Shown: positions 19,094-27,650, counted from the first letter of the stretch. The stretch is 58,593 nucleotides of DNA from Acidobacteriaceae bacterium (GCA_903642235.1 CAHJWL010000017.1:1-58593); one strand, 5' to 3'. The notes: generated from the letters alone by a model not told the origin. Made by a program: numbers and translations.

Positions 19094-19432
19094 CTACGCC
19101 TGCGTCTGCTCTTCTTTGAAACTCTTGCCATTCACCAGAATCTCGTTGATCTTCACTTCAACGAAGTTCTGCCGGTGACCCTGCATCTTTTTGTACTGCT
19201 TCTTGCGCTTCAGCTTGAACACCAAAATCTTCTCGCCGCGGCCTTCGCCGACAACCGACGCCAGAACCTTCGCGCCGCCCAGCTCCTGCTCAAACTGCCC
19301 AGCTTCGCCGCTCACCGCCAGCACATCGGCGAACTCAAGCGAGCCATTCTCATGCGCTGTCGTCTCAATCTTCAATGTGTCGCCCGGTGTTACCCGGTAC
19401 TGCTTGCCACCTGTGCGGATCACTGCATACAT
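19094..19432 (-). CDS. rplU: 50S ribosomal protein L21
   Basis: The 112-residue protein starts MYAVIRTGGKQYRVTPGD, the L21 N-terminus, and carries GEKILVFKLKRKKQYKKMQGHRQ, the rRNA-contacting part. It is about 9 residues longer than E. coli L21 because of an acidic tail (KSFKEEQTQA). The frame continues upstream to 19561 but that extension has no homology, so I take ATG 19432. The upstream sequence contains a short AGCGAC/TCGCTT hairpin in what would be the mRNA leader. Confidence 0.97.
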   Translation of the reverse strand: MYAVIRTGGKQYRVTPGDTLKIETTAHENGSLEFADVLAVSGEAGQFEQELGGAKVLASVVGEGRGEKILVFKLKRKKQYKKMQGHRQNFVEVKINEILVNGKSFKEEQTQA

Positions 19433-19618
19433 ACGCTCTAAAACCTCGCGCGACGCGCTCAAAGCGACAGTCGCTCTCTCAAAAGTATCCTGTGTGGGCG
19501 CTTCCGCCAACCAATCCCGCTCGCAGCCTGCACCGCGAAACCATCCAGCCCTGGCCCGCATCTTTCGCGCTCCGCGCCAAACATAAAAAGTGTATCGTCT
19601 CTCACCTACAGGGTCAAA

Positions 19619-19669
19619 CCTTGCTTACCTTGCTTCTTCACTTGCTTACCTTGCTTACCTTGCTTCTTT
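19619..19669. repeat. short tandem repeat, CCTTGCTTA unit
   Basis: Four to five copies of a 9-bp unit CCTTGCTTA occur in two slightly longer modules ending in CTTCTTCA and CTTCTTTA. It lies between the rplU leader and the next gene, directly abutting a dispersed repeat at 19671. It is non-coding and could vary in copy number by slippage. Confidence 0.85.
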
Positions 19670-19670
19670 A

Positions 19671-19696
19671 GTTGTCATCCTGTAGGGATCTGCTGT
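19671..19696 (+). repeat. dispersed GTCATCCCG-type repeat
   Basis: GTTGTCATCCTGTAGGGATC plus TGCTGT. One position of the left arm is T (ATCCT/GGGAT), which weakens the pair to G-U in RNA. Confidence 0.8.
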
Positions 19697-19718
19697 TTGG
19701 CTTCTTCCCCACCGCACT

Positions 19719-20774
19719 TCACGAGATCCACTTCAGCAGCCGGATCACCCCCATCGCCGCCGGCCGTGAGTGCGCACTCACCTCCGCCCCGCCCCCGCCC
19801 TTCCTTCGCCCCTGAATCTCCCGCTTCCGCTCCGCGTAGTATCCGTACGCCTTCACCATCATCTCCTCGTTCGTCACCGTCGGCCGCCACCCCAGCCGCT
19901 CCTTGATCCGCGACGTATCGAACACAAAGTCCTCCGCAATCATCCGGTAGTGGTACGGCCCCAGCGGCGACACCCCTAACTTGTGCGCCAGCTGCATCGC
20001 CGCAATCGTCGGTGCCTTCGGTAGTTCAGCAACTCGCGCCTTCGTCCCAGCCGCCCGGATCACCGCCTCGTACACCGCCCGCAGACTCACCACATCGTCC
20101 GACCCGATGTTGAACACATCGCTCTTCCCATACTCCATCGCCTGCAGACATGCCGTCGCCAGATCCTCGGCATAGATGAATTGGTAGCGGTTGCCGCCAT
20201 CGCCCACCACCCAAACCCGCTTGCCCTCTTCAATAAACTCAAACAGAATCGCCAGCAGCCCCAGCCGCCCGCTGTCAATGATCGTCGGACACCGGATCAC
20301 CACCACGTTCATCGCGTCCTTGTACTCCGCCAGCACCTCCTCCGCCGCCAGCTTTGATCGCCCATACAGCTCGACCGGCGCCGGAATATCGTCCTCCCGT
20401 ACCGCGCGGCCAAAGTTCTCCGCCCACAGGCAGTTGGTCGACGTAAACACCAGCGTCCCCACCCCGAACCGCTTCGCCGCCTCCGCCACCACCCGCGTCC
20501 CGTCCACATTTGAGTCCCACAGCTCGCTCTCGGCAATCCGCTCGTGCGCCAGCATCGCCGCGCAGTGCATCACCGCCGTAAAGCTCTCTTCGCGGCACAG
20601 CGCCTCCATCAGCACCTCATCTCGGATATCCCCCTGCACGCTCCGCAGATTCGCGTGCGTCTCCGTGTCCGCCACCAGATCGATGTTCACCACCCGATGT
20701 CCCGCAGCTAGCAGCCGCCGCTTCAGCACGCCACCGAAAAATCCTGATCCACCCGTCACCAAAACCGTCGTCAT
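19719..20774 (-). CDS. NAD-dependent epimerase/dehydratase, extended SDR
   Basis: The 351-residue protein has the Rossmann motif TGGSGFFGG at the N-terminus. NIDLVAD selects NAD, DIRD follows, and the catalytic Ser/Thr and YGRSK (Tyr and Lys) are in place. The family acts on nucleotide sugars or related carbonyl substrates; with a GT39-like gene nearby on the same strand, a role in surface glycan or lipid modification is possible. ATG 20774 is preferred over the adjacent GTG 20777. The C-terminus carries a Gly/Arg-rich segment that is not part of the fold. Confidence 0.82.
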   Translation of the reverse strand: MTTVLVTGGSGFFGGVLKRRLLAAGHRVVNIDLVADTETHANLRSVQGDIRDEVLMEALCREESFTAVMHCAAMLAHERIAESELWDSNVDGTRVVAEAAKRFGVGTLVFTSTNCLWAENFGRAVREDDIPAPVELYGRSKLAAEEVLAEYKDAMNVVVIRCPTIIDSGRLGLLAILFEFIEEGKRVWVVGDGGNRYQFIYAEDLATACLQAMEYGKSDVFNIGSDDVVSLRAVYEAVIRAAGTKARVAELPKAPTIAAMQLAHKLGVSPLGPYHYRMIAEDFVFDTSRIKERLGWRPTVTNEEMMVKAYGYYAERKREIQGRRKGGGGAEVSAHSRPAAMGVIRLLKWIS

Positions 20775-20834
20775 CACCAGAAAAGACTCCAGCCTCTAGT
20801 CTCCACCTATTCCGCCGTTCCGTCGCTTTGGCGC

Positions 20835-21317
20835 CTAGAGCTTCATCTCCATAAATACATTCGCTCGCGTATACGGCATCTCCGGCAGATGGTCCATGGG
20901 TACATGCTGAAAGCCCGTCGACTCATACAGGTGCACTGCGTCCGCCAGCTTGCTGTTACTGCCCAGGAAGATGCGGCTCATCCCCATCGCGCGTGCCTCC
21001 GCAATCCCCTGCAGCAACAGCCGTCGCCCTAGACCACGCCCGCGCATCTGCGGCACGACCGTCATCTTCGAGAGCTCGACTACGCCGTCTCCCATTGGAA
21101 TCAACGCCACGCATCCCATTGCGGTCCCACTCTCCTCTACCATCAGGATCCGGCCACCCTTCGCTAGAATCGTTCCATCCGGATCGCCGAGCGTCCGTCT
21201 ATCCTTTTCTTCAAGCGAGAAATGCTGAGCAATCCAACTCTCGTTCAGCTGTCGAAACGCTGCCGCGTCCTCACTCCCCTTCACATAGGCCCGGATCACA
21301 ACGCCCTCGTCGGCCAC
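20835..21317 (-). CDS. GNAT-family N-acetyltransferase
   Basis: The 160-residue protein shows the acetyl-CoA loop RGRGLGRRLL near residue 92, preceded by the beta-4 strand ELSKMTVVP, and ends with GFQHVP, all typical of GNAT folds. The start is GTG, 4 nt after AGGAGG, and lies just downstream of the stop of the GT39-like gene, so the two are probably cotranscribed. The substrate cannot be inferred. Confidence 0.85.
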   Translation of the reverse strand: MADEGVVIRAYVKGSEDAAAFRQLNESWIAQHFSLEEKDRRTLGDPDGTILAKGGRILMVEESGTAMGCVALIPMGDGVVELSKMTVVPQMRGRGLGRRLLLQGIAEARAMGMSRIFLGSNSKLADAVHLYESTGFQHVPMDHLPEMPYTRANVFMEMKL

Positions 21318-21330
21318 CCGTCCTCCTCGC

Positions 21331-22650
21331 TCACCAGCTCCACACCCGCGACCGGTCTGCGGCCTGAAACAAGTACACCGTCAGCACACAGATCAGCGGC
21401 TCCAGCGGGTGCCGAAATCGTGCCTGCACCGTGATCGCATAGTAGATCAGAGGCACGTACAGGAAGACCGCCAGAAACAGATTCGCACCCGCAACCCGCC
21501 GTCTCAGAGAGAGCCCCAGCCCCAGCACTCCCGTGACGCTCAAAAAGCCGAAGTTCACCTCGCGCGTGTACTCGACCCACGGCCTCCGGTCAAGCGGATG
21601 CGGCACCCCCGCCCAGAAGAAGTACACCCGCTTCAGCATCCACCCCGCAATGCGCCGCGGGTTCTCGCGCATTCTCGCCTTCGCCGCCGCACCCTGCTCC
21701 CGCACATACGCGACCTCCCCGATAGCCGCGTACCGCCGCATCTGCGGGTCCTGCTCTGCCATGGGGAGCGTCGCGCCCCACGGAAAGCCGTCGTTTGACT
21801 CGAGCGTCGACTGGTACAGCTCCGCACCCAGGTTCCCGCGCGTCGGGATGAACGCATGAAAGATCCGCCAGTTCCGCCACACCCACGGTCCCAGGCACAG
21901 CCCCATCACCACCACCGCAATCACAGCTCCGCGCGCCGCATGCTCGAGCGTGAACGCCGTCCCTCGCCCGCCCCACACCATCCACAGCAGCATGGCCGGC
22001 AGTGCCAGCACCAGCGACGGATTCGACAGCAGAATCAACCCCCATACCAGCCCAAACCACATCCAGCGCCGCAGCCGGTGCCCATCGCCCTCAGCGGTAT
22101 GCGTGACGTCCACGCCGCGAGCCCGCAGCGCCAGCACAATCGCCGCTGTGAAGAGCCACGTCGACAGGCTCATGTCCCAGACCCAGTGGACCGCATACTG
22201 CATCGCCGCAGGATAGAGCGCCCACAGCCACCCCGACCACAGCGCCACCCGCCGCCCGTAGCACCTGGCCGCAATCTCATAGACGACCAGCGCCGTTGCC
22301 GCCGAGAACGCCGAGTTCACTGCAAAGATCACCCACGCCGACTGCGCTGTGTAGATCCCAAAGATCTTGAACACCGCCGCCACCAGCAGCGTATATAACG
22401 GCGGAATCCACGTTGTCGGCCCCGTATGCCCCAGAAACGGATTCCCATACCCCTGCCCCAACACCACCGACCGCGCGATCCGCCCCAGCTCCCAGCCAAA
22501 CTGAAAGTGGTCCATCAACACACGAACCTTCCATGTGTGCGCGAGCGTCATGTACAGCACACGCACAGCGAATCCCACCCAGAACACACGCCACGGAGCC
22601 GAGATACCCGCCGGCTGGAATGAAAAAAGTCGTTGGAACCGAAGACCCAT
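21331..22650 (-). CDS. GT39/ArnT-like polytopic glycosyltransferase
   Basis: The 439-residue protein has about ten membrane segments. The first loop contains DHFQFGWELGRIARSVVLGQGYGNPF and TTWIPPLYTLLVA, closely matching the dolichyl-phosphate-mannose mannosyltransferase-like (PF13231-type) layout in which an early Asp is catalytic. The downstream gene is the GNAT protein (13 nt gap). It probably transfers a sugar from a polyprenyl carrier to a cell-surface acceptor. It is the third or fourth GT-C-like protein in the first 23 kb. Confidence 0.72.
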   Translation of the reverse strand: MGLRFQRLFSFQPAGISAPWRVFWVGFAVRVLYMTLAHTWKVRVLMDHFQFGWELGRIARSVVLGQGYGNPFLGHTGPTTWIPPLYTLLVAAVFKIFGIYTAQSAWVIFAVNSAFSAATALVVYEIAARCYGRRVALWSGWLWALYPAAMQYAVHWVWDMSLSTWLFTAAIVLALRARGVDVTHTAEGDGHRLRRWMWFGLVWGLILLSNPSLVLALPAMLLWMVWGGRGTAFTLEHAARGAVIAVVVMGLCLGPWVWRNWRIFHAFIPTRGNLGAELYQSTLESNDGFPWGATLPMAEQDPQMRRYAAIGEVAYVREQGAAAKARMRENPRRIAGWMLKRVYFFWAGVPHPLDRRPWVEYTREVNFGFLSVTGVLGLGLSLRRRVAGANLFLAVFLYVPLIYYAITVQARFRHPLEPLICVLTVYLFQAADRSRVWSW

Positions 22651-22740
22651 AACAGGGTATTTTAGGCCGCCCGTAAACAGGCCTCGGAGACTGACGCGCT
22701 GCCAAGTGGACGTGCGTACTCACTCCGGAACGCCGCTTGC

Positions 22741-22764
22741 CATTCTGAGCGGAGCGAAAACCCC
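22741..22764 (+). repeat. remnant of a GTCATTCTGAGCGGAGCGAA-type repeat
   Basis: CATTCTGAGCGGAGCGAAAA resembles the left half of the long-loop copy at 16580, with the right half lost. Alone it would be weak evidence. Confidence 0.4.
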
Positions 22765-22849
22765 GTATTGGCTTTCAGTGTGGAGCGACGCGACGAAGAA
22801 GCCACTCCTCTTAGATATCTGCCATCACCCCACCCGCCATATAGACGCC

Positions 22850-23530
22850 TTAACTACCGCCCGTTTTCATGCTTGAGGTCCAGTGTCCCTCAAGCCTCTC
22901 CATCTTTTGACGCGCCTGATCTTTCCACCATGTCTCCAGACCCTGCATCGCAAGCATCCTGCGGGCGAAGCCGGGATCGAAGTCCAGATACATACAGCGG
23001 TTGATAGCCGGGATCGAGGCAGCGTCTTTGTCGCGCTCTTCTAGAACCCACGCGTCACCTTGCTGGAGCACACCGGGTTTCAACACGCGTAGATAGAAGC
23101 CGGTGCGGTTTTCGAGGATCGTGAGTTTTACCCAATCAGATCGTCCGATCCGGCGCGCCAGGTTCGCGCATGGAACTCGCGGGCCGCTGACCTGAACCAC
23201 CGCCGTTCCAAGACGGACCCTGTCGCCTACGAAGATCTGATCTTCGGTGATCTCTTTGAGCGTGACATTTTCCCCCACGGATCCGGCGTGCAGGTCCATC
23301 GTGTAGCGGGTGTTCCAGAAATCGTAGTGATCCGCTAAGTGAACACAAACCGCCGCGCCGGGGCCGCCATGGTACGGCTGTACCACCTTGTCGCCTGCGA
23401 GACCATGAAGGGAGACGGAGATGGGCCCATCCACCCGATCGCGAAAGATGGAGGAGGTCCAGGTCCCGCGCTCATCCGCGATCGACCTGGGGCCTCCGGC
23501 AAAGACGGCTTGGACTGCGGCACCATGCAT
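22850..23530 (-). CDS. MOSC domain protein, YiiM type
   Basis: The 226-residue protein has the MOSC hallmark GLAGDKVVQPYHGGPGAAVCVH, then VGENVTLKEI and VSGPRVPCANLARR, which carries the conserved Cys. These domains bind molybdenum cofactor via the Cys; YiiM-type proteins reduce N-hydroxylated base analogues such as 6-N-hydroxylaminopurine. It contains the YiiM C-terminal extension rather than the short YuaD form. ATG 23530 is preferred; GTG 23539 is also open. It reads toward the GT39 gene and follows the GMC gene on the same strand by 75 nt. Confidence 0.85.
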   Translation of the reverse strand: MHGAAVQAVFAGGPRSIADERGTWTSSIFRDRVDGPISVSLHGLAGDKVVQPYHGGPGAAVCVHLADHYDFWNTRYTMDLHAGSVGENVTLKEITEDQIFVGDRVRLGTAVVQVSGPRVPCANLARRIGRSDWVKLTILENRTGFYLRVLKPGVLQQGDAWVLEERDKDAASIPAINRCMYLDFDPGFARRMLAMQGLETWWKDQARQKMERLEGHWTSSMKTGGS

Positions 23531-23605
23531 AAACGCCACCAGTCTAGGGCTGATGCGGCGATCCCGACACCGGTAAACCTTGCGTTCGAAGAAAAGGCTG
23601 TGAGC

Positions 23606-25177
23606 CTACCTTCGGCCCTCCGCCAGAAACGCGTCCGCCGTCCGCAGACTCAGCGCCATAATCGTCAGCGCTGGATTTGCCGGCAGCGCACTCGGAAAGA
23701 CCGAGTTGTCGCAGATCCAGAGGTTCCCAATATCAAAGCTCCGTCCCACGCGATCGACCACGTTCGTCTGGCTGTCCGATCCCATTCGGCAGGTTCCGAT
23801 CGTGTGTGCGTTGCGTTGGAACGTCCAGATATCGCGCGCACCGGCTGCCTTCCAGACCTCCGTCATGAAGTTCTCACCATGTGTGCTCATCCGCTGTTCG
23901 TTCCTGCCGTAGCTGTAGTGCACCAGCGGCTTTCGCATCCCCGTTCCGCGCGCCGCGGGGTCACTCTCATCGGAGAGCTCGAGGTAGTTCTTCTCGTCCG
24001 GCATGCAGTCGCCGTTTACCCCGATGCCCGCCATGAAGTTGTAGCTGTCAATCTGGTCGACCAGCGCCTGTCCCCACAGCCCACGGCCGCGCGCCACCTG
24101 CGCCGCCCAGGTAATCGGCACCACCCCCAGCGGCTGTACCACGTAGCCGCCCGCGAAGTTTGCGTCTTTCGCCCGGATCATGTCTTCCGTAATCAGAGAT
24201 GCCGGGAATCCCTTGTTCATGCGCATCTCATGGTCGAAGGTGCCCCATACCTGGGTTGCCACATGCGCCATGAAGTTCCTGCCGACCTGACCGCTTGAGT
24301 TCGCAAGCCCTGTATGCAGCAGCAGCCGCGGCGACTCCACAGCACCCGCACAGAGCAACACCGCCCGGCACCTTTGCCGTACATCCTGCCCGTCTTTATC
24401 GCGGTAGATCACCGCCGTAATGCGGTCCGAGCTGTCCCGCTCAAACCCATGCACAAAGCTCTCTGCCCGTATCTCCGCACCCGCTCCCACGGCGACCGGC
24501 AGATACGTCACGTCCATGCTCGCCTTTGCACCGTTCCGGCATCCCTGGTGACAGTACCCTCGGTTTACGCACGCATGTCGAAGGGGATACCCCGGCTTCT
24601 CGTAGTCGCGTGAGACCGCCGCAATCGGCGCCTCCGCCGTCCGCACCTCTAACGCCGCACATCCTCGCCGCATCGCCTGCGCCGGCGCATTCAGCGCAAT
24701 CGGCGGCAGCGGATAGCGCCGGCCTTCCTCCCACGGGTAGGTCTCTGGCCCGCTGACACCCAGAAAGTCTTCTAGTTCCTCGTAGTACGGCTTCAACTCT
24801 TCGTACTCCAGAGGCCAATCCGCGCTGAGCCCAAACTCTGTCCGGATCTTCAAATCCCGCGGGTCCACCCGCGGCACATACGCTCCCCAGTGCAGCATGG
24901 ATCCACCCACACCCGTGCCGCTGTTGTTCGCGCCAAACGCCACCGGCGTCTCGCCCGCGCTGATCCGCTCCCCTGTCCAGTAGAGGGCTTCCTGCGCAAC
25001 CTCATCCGTGGCGAACTCCGTGCCCGGATCCCAGTTCCTTCCAGACTCAAGCGCTACCACCGAGAGTCCCGCGCCTGCCAGACGTGCCAGCAGCGGTGCT
25101 CCCCCGGCTCCCGTTCCGATCACCACGGCATCAACGATTTCGTCGGTCCCGTAGCACTTCATCCCCTCTAGCTTCAT
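23606..25177 (-). CDS. GMC-family FAD-dependent oxidoreductase
   Basis: The 523-residue protein begins with a dinucleotide-binding motif VVIGTGAGGAPLLARL and has NSGTGVGGSMLHWGAYVPR, typical of the GMC dehydrogenases of gluconate/2-keto-gluconate type. The active-site region NAHTIGTCRMGSD near residue 467 and NPALTIMAL at the C-terminus carry the conserved His and Asn. It oxidises an alcohol, probably of a sugar or sterol-like substrate, passing electrons to a partner. The start ATG overlaps the stop of the upstream hydrolase-fusion gene by 4 bp, indicating translational coupling. No Tat signal and no cytochrome c subunit is present. Confidence 0.9.
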   Translation of the reverse strand: MKLEGMKCYGTDEIVDAVVIGTGAGGAPLLARLAGAGLSVVALESGRNWDPGTEFATDEVAQEALYWTGERISAGETPVAFGANNSGTGVGGSMLHWGAYVPRVDPRDLKIRTEFGLSADWPLEYEELKPYYEELEDFLGVSGPETYPWEEGRRYPLPPIALNAPAQAMRRGCAALEVRTAEAPIAAVSRDYEKPGYPLRHACVNRGYCHQGCRNGAKASMDVTYLPVAVGAGAEIRAESFVHGFERDSSDRITAVIYRDKDGQDVRQRCRAVLLCAGAVESPRLLLHTGLANSSGQVGRNFMAHVATQVWGTFDHEMRMNKGFPASLITEDMIRAKDANFAGGYVVQPLGVVPITWAAQVARGRGLWGQALVDQIDSYNFMAGIGVNGDCMPDEKNYLELSDESDPAARGTGMRKPLVHYSYGRNEQRMSTHGENFMTEVWKAAGARDIWTFQRNAHTIGTCRMGSDSQTNVVDRVGRSFDIGNLWICDNSVFPSALPANPALTIMALSLRTADAFLAEGRR

Positions 25178-26724
25178 CGTGTCCCCATGGTTCCTGCCGC
25201 CTTTGGCCGCGGCTCCCGGCTTCGCGGCTCCCAGGACTCCCGCTCGCCCTCTCCGATCAGCACAAAGCCCGTCTGATGTTCGCTGTCTGCCCCATCAGCA
25301 ATACCGCTATAGCCCATGCGCGCCAGCGTCGATGGATGCGCGACATACAACTTCGTCGTTTCGGCGCGCACATCATCGAACCAGCGCAGCATCTGCTGCC
25401 CGTCAAGCGCCGGCCCACCTTCCTTCCCCGCACCAACCACCGCTTCAAGCCGCGCCAGAAGGCCGCTGCCGAGTACGCTGCGCTCAAGCTTTCCCGCTGC
25501 GGCTTTGGCCAGCAGTTCATCCCGCTGCTCTCCATCAATCGCGAGCCATCCGGTTCCAAACTGGTCCTGCGCGTGCCACTCCAGCGTTGCCAGGCCGCCG
25601 CGATACGCCAGGGCATCCTCTGGCAGCACTGCGAACCGCCATCCATCACCGGTTCCGCTGCCCAGCCGTTGGTCGATACGTGCGCCCAGATCCACGCACA
25701 CCGGTCCCCGTTGCGGCACCACGCGATCGACCAGCGCCCGCATCTGCGCCAGTTCGGTCACGTTCAGCGCCTGCGGCTCATACGCCGGATCATCCGCGAC
25801 GGTGCGTGCTTCGAGGGCGGCTCGCGTTGCCACACTTACCCTCTTGGACAGAATCAGATCCACATACGCCGGCTCAACCGGAACGCCACCACTAAAGTCC
25901 GGCCGAGCCGCTCGCGCACTGCTTCCATTCAACTCCTCGACAAAGCCCAGGATCAACCGCGCCAACTCCGCCGGCTTCTCCATCGGGATCAGGTGGTTGG
26001 AGTGCAGCGACGCCAGCCTTCCATTCGGCCAGTGGGGCATGGAGACGGATCGCTGCACCTCCGGTCCCAGGGCTCCGTCCTTGTCTCCCGCAACCAGCAG
26101 CACCGGCAGCCGCAATACGCCGACCCGCTCCGACCAGTCTTCCCGGCTGCCGCTCTCCAGCCACGCCCGCCACGCCGCCCGATTCATCGCTAGCACATCG
26201 TCGACCGCTCCGGCAAAGATCTCTGCTGGAATATCGTCCGCTGCGTTCTCACGAACGTAGTTCTCCGCAGCCTCCCGATCCTTGCGACGGCCTCGCTCAT
26301 CCGTGCGCGGCTCATCACCCAACGCACTGATCATCTGCGACCGCTTCCGGTCCGGCAAAGGTTCTGGCCCGGGCGGCGAAGGCGCCACCAGCACCAGACC
26401 TTCAAGACCCGCTACCCGTGGCTCGCCCTCGGCTGCGCACCGCGCCACCACGGCGGCCACCTTTGCAGACATGCTGTGACCCACCAGCACAAAGCGCCTG
26501 AGATCGAGCGCTGCTACCGTCTGCATCAGGCTCTCCGCCATGGCTTCCACTGTGTACCCCGGCACATCGCGAGATGCGCCAAAACCCGGCAGATCGACAC
26601 CAAGGCAGACCGCCTGCTCTCGCACACTCTCAATCACCTGGCCCCATTCCCGCCGGCTGCCGCCGAGAAAGGGCATCATTACCAGCGCAGGCTCACCTTT
26701 GCCTCGAGCTACGGAGGACAACAT
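25174..26724 (-). CDS. alpha/beta hydrolase fused to gluconate-2-dehydrogenase subunit 3-like domain
   Basis: The 516-residue protein has two parts. Residues 1-265 are an alpha/beta hydrolase with nucleophile Ser84 in VGHSMSA, an Asp in VAGDKDGAL and His in SNHLIPMEKP. From about 275 to 500 the sequence resembles gluconate 2-dehydrogenase subunit 3: LVDRVVPQ, ARIDQRL, YRGGLATLEWHAQDQFGTGWLAIDGEQRDELL and YVAHPSTLARMGYSG. It overlaps the GMC gene by ATGA, which supports the idea that its C-terminal half is the small partner of that dehydrogenase. AAGGAG lies 12 nt before ATG 26724. The C-terminal assignment is from remembered family features. Confidence 0.72.
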   Translation of the reverse strand: MLSSVARGKGEPALVMMPFLGGSRREWGQVIESVREQAVCLGVDLPGFGASRDVPGYTVEAMAESLMQTVAALDLRRFVLVGHSMSAKVAAVVARCAAEGEPRVAGLEGLVLVAPSPPGPEPLPDRKRSQMISALGDEPRTDERGRRKDREAAENYVRENAADDIPAEIFAGAVDDVLAMNRAAWRAWLESGSREDWSERVGVLRLPVLLVAGDKDGALGPEVQRSVSMPHWPNGRLASLHSNHLIPMEKPAELARLILGFVEELNGSSARAARPDFSGGVPVEPAYVDLILSKRVSVATRAALEARTVADDPAYEPQALNVTELAQMRALVDRVVPQRGPVCVDLGARIDQRLGSGTGDGWRFAVLPEDALAYRGGLATLEWHAQDQFGTGWLAIDGEQRDELLAKAAAGKLERSVLGSGLLARLEAVVGAGKEGGPALDGQQMLRWFDDVRAETTKLYVAHPSTLARMGYSGIADGADSEHQTGFVLIGEGERESWEPRSREPRPKAAGTMGTR

Positions 26725-26869
26725 GCAGAGTCAACTCCTTGAGATCTTTCTGGGCTACTTCCTCTACGATGCGACCGACCAGCGGGTCTCAACGATCTGC
26801 CTTCACCGATCGTAAAATCATAGGGCAACACGTTCACACAGAAAAGGTTTCCGCAAACATCTCTATCTC

Positions 26870-27352
26870 ATGCGAGTGTCTATGCCCGCTGATCTCTCTG
26901 CCGCCATTGGTCCCGTCGTGAAGGTGCAACGGCTCCTGCCCTCCGCCCAGCTTCCCCGCTACGCCCACATCGGTCCCTTTGGCGATCTCGCCGCCGACCT
27001 CTTTGCCGCCGAGGCTATTACCCTCGCCCCCATCGGCGACCCCGGCGCCACACAGGCCGTCCGCACCGGCCTCGCCCTCGAACTTCCCTCCACCCACGGT
27101 GCCCTCGTTGAAGACCGCAGCGGCCTCGCCCTGCGCGGCATTACTACCCTTGCCGGCGTCATTGATCCCGGATACCGCGGCGAACTCAAGATCGTCCTTA
27201 CCAATCTCGCCCGAGAGCCCCACCTCATCGCTCCCGGTCACCGCATCGCCCAGCTCCGCCTCGTCCAGCGCCTCCAGGCCACCTTCGAAGAGACCGACAC
27301 CCTCGCCGAAGCTCCCCGCGGAGCCGCCGGCTTCGGCTCCACTGGCCACTAG
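26870..27352 (+). CDS. dut: deoxyuridine 5'-triphosphate nucleotidohydrolase
   Basis: This 160-residue trimeric dUTPase hydrolyses dUTP to dUMP and keeps uracil out of DNA. The five motifs are visible: a divergent motif 1 (GDLAADLFA), motif 2 RSGLALRG, motif 3 GVIDPGYRGEL with the catalytic Asp and Tyr, motif 4 GHRIAQLRLV, and the C-terminal P-loop-like RGAAGFGSTG. A second in-frame ATG at 26882 is a possible start. The stop is immediately followed by a long hairpin. Confidence 0.93.
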   Translation: MRVSMPADLSAAIGPVVKVQRLLPSAQLPRYAHIGPFGDLAADLFAAEAITLAPIGDPGATQAVRTGLALELPSTHGALVEDRSGLALRGITTLAGVIDPGYRGELKIVLTNLAREPHLIAPGHRIAQLRLVQRLQATFEETDTLAEAPRGAAGFGSTGH

Positions 27353-27389
27353 CTACACACACTTTGGGTACACCCAAGTGTGTGTAGCT
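27351..27389. terminator. long perfect hairpin overlapping the dut stop codon
   Basis: AGCTACACACACTT (27351-27364) and AAGTGTGTGTAGCT (27376-27389) form a perfect 14-bp stem, extended inside by GGGT/ACCC. No T-run follows, so it may terminate poorly, stabilise the dut mRNA, or be a protein-binding site. It begins inside the dut TAG codon. Confidence 0.6.
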
Positions 27390-27411
27390 TCCTCAGAGAG
27401 ATACATATAAT

Positions 27412-27650
27412 AGGCGAAGCGCACCGGACCACTGTTCGATGAATGGCCCCGAGCGGCTGCATACCGCCCGAGGGTTGTTGAAGCACCGTGAACTACCGGA
27501 ATGAAGCAACAGCTTGATCACGGTTCCGAGAGCGAGTAAGAGTCGCCAATCGACTCGAACCCGGCACCAGGACCTGCCAGAGTCCATAGAGCACCTCCTT
27601 CAGTGAATTGGTTGTGTTGCCCTTAAAGGGCCGACACAACCGATTACGCA
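27412..27650. ncRNA. candidate structured RNA region between dut and purL, strand undetermined
   Basis: This gap of about 480 bp upstream of purL is rich in secondary structure and lower in GC at codon positions than its neighbours. A TATAAT at 27406-27411 could start a plus-strand RNA. Stems include CGAGCGG/CCGCCCG around 27460, CACCGTGA/TCACGGT, GAGTCG/CGACTC and an 11-bp plus 6-bp hairpin at 27607-27644. The CGAGCGG stem pairs fully only as minus-strand RNA (G-U), and a perfect AAGGAGGTG precedes a 64-codon minus frame (27587-27393), so minus transcription is also possible. I cannot match it to tmRNA, 4.5S, RNase P or a known purine riboswitch. Confidence 0.35.

Noticed and set aside
27393..27587. 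64-codon minus-strand frame with perfect AAGGAGGTG as a real gene
   Set aside because: Third-position GC is about 60 percent by eye, below neighbouring genes, and the region is rich in hairpins; kept only as part of the candidate RNA.
27412..27650. ZTP, purine or cobalamin riboswitch upstream of purL
   Set aside because: Attractive from context, but the conserved core sequences of these riboswitches are not present.
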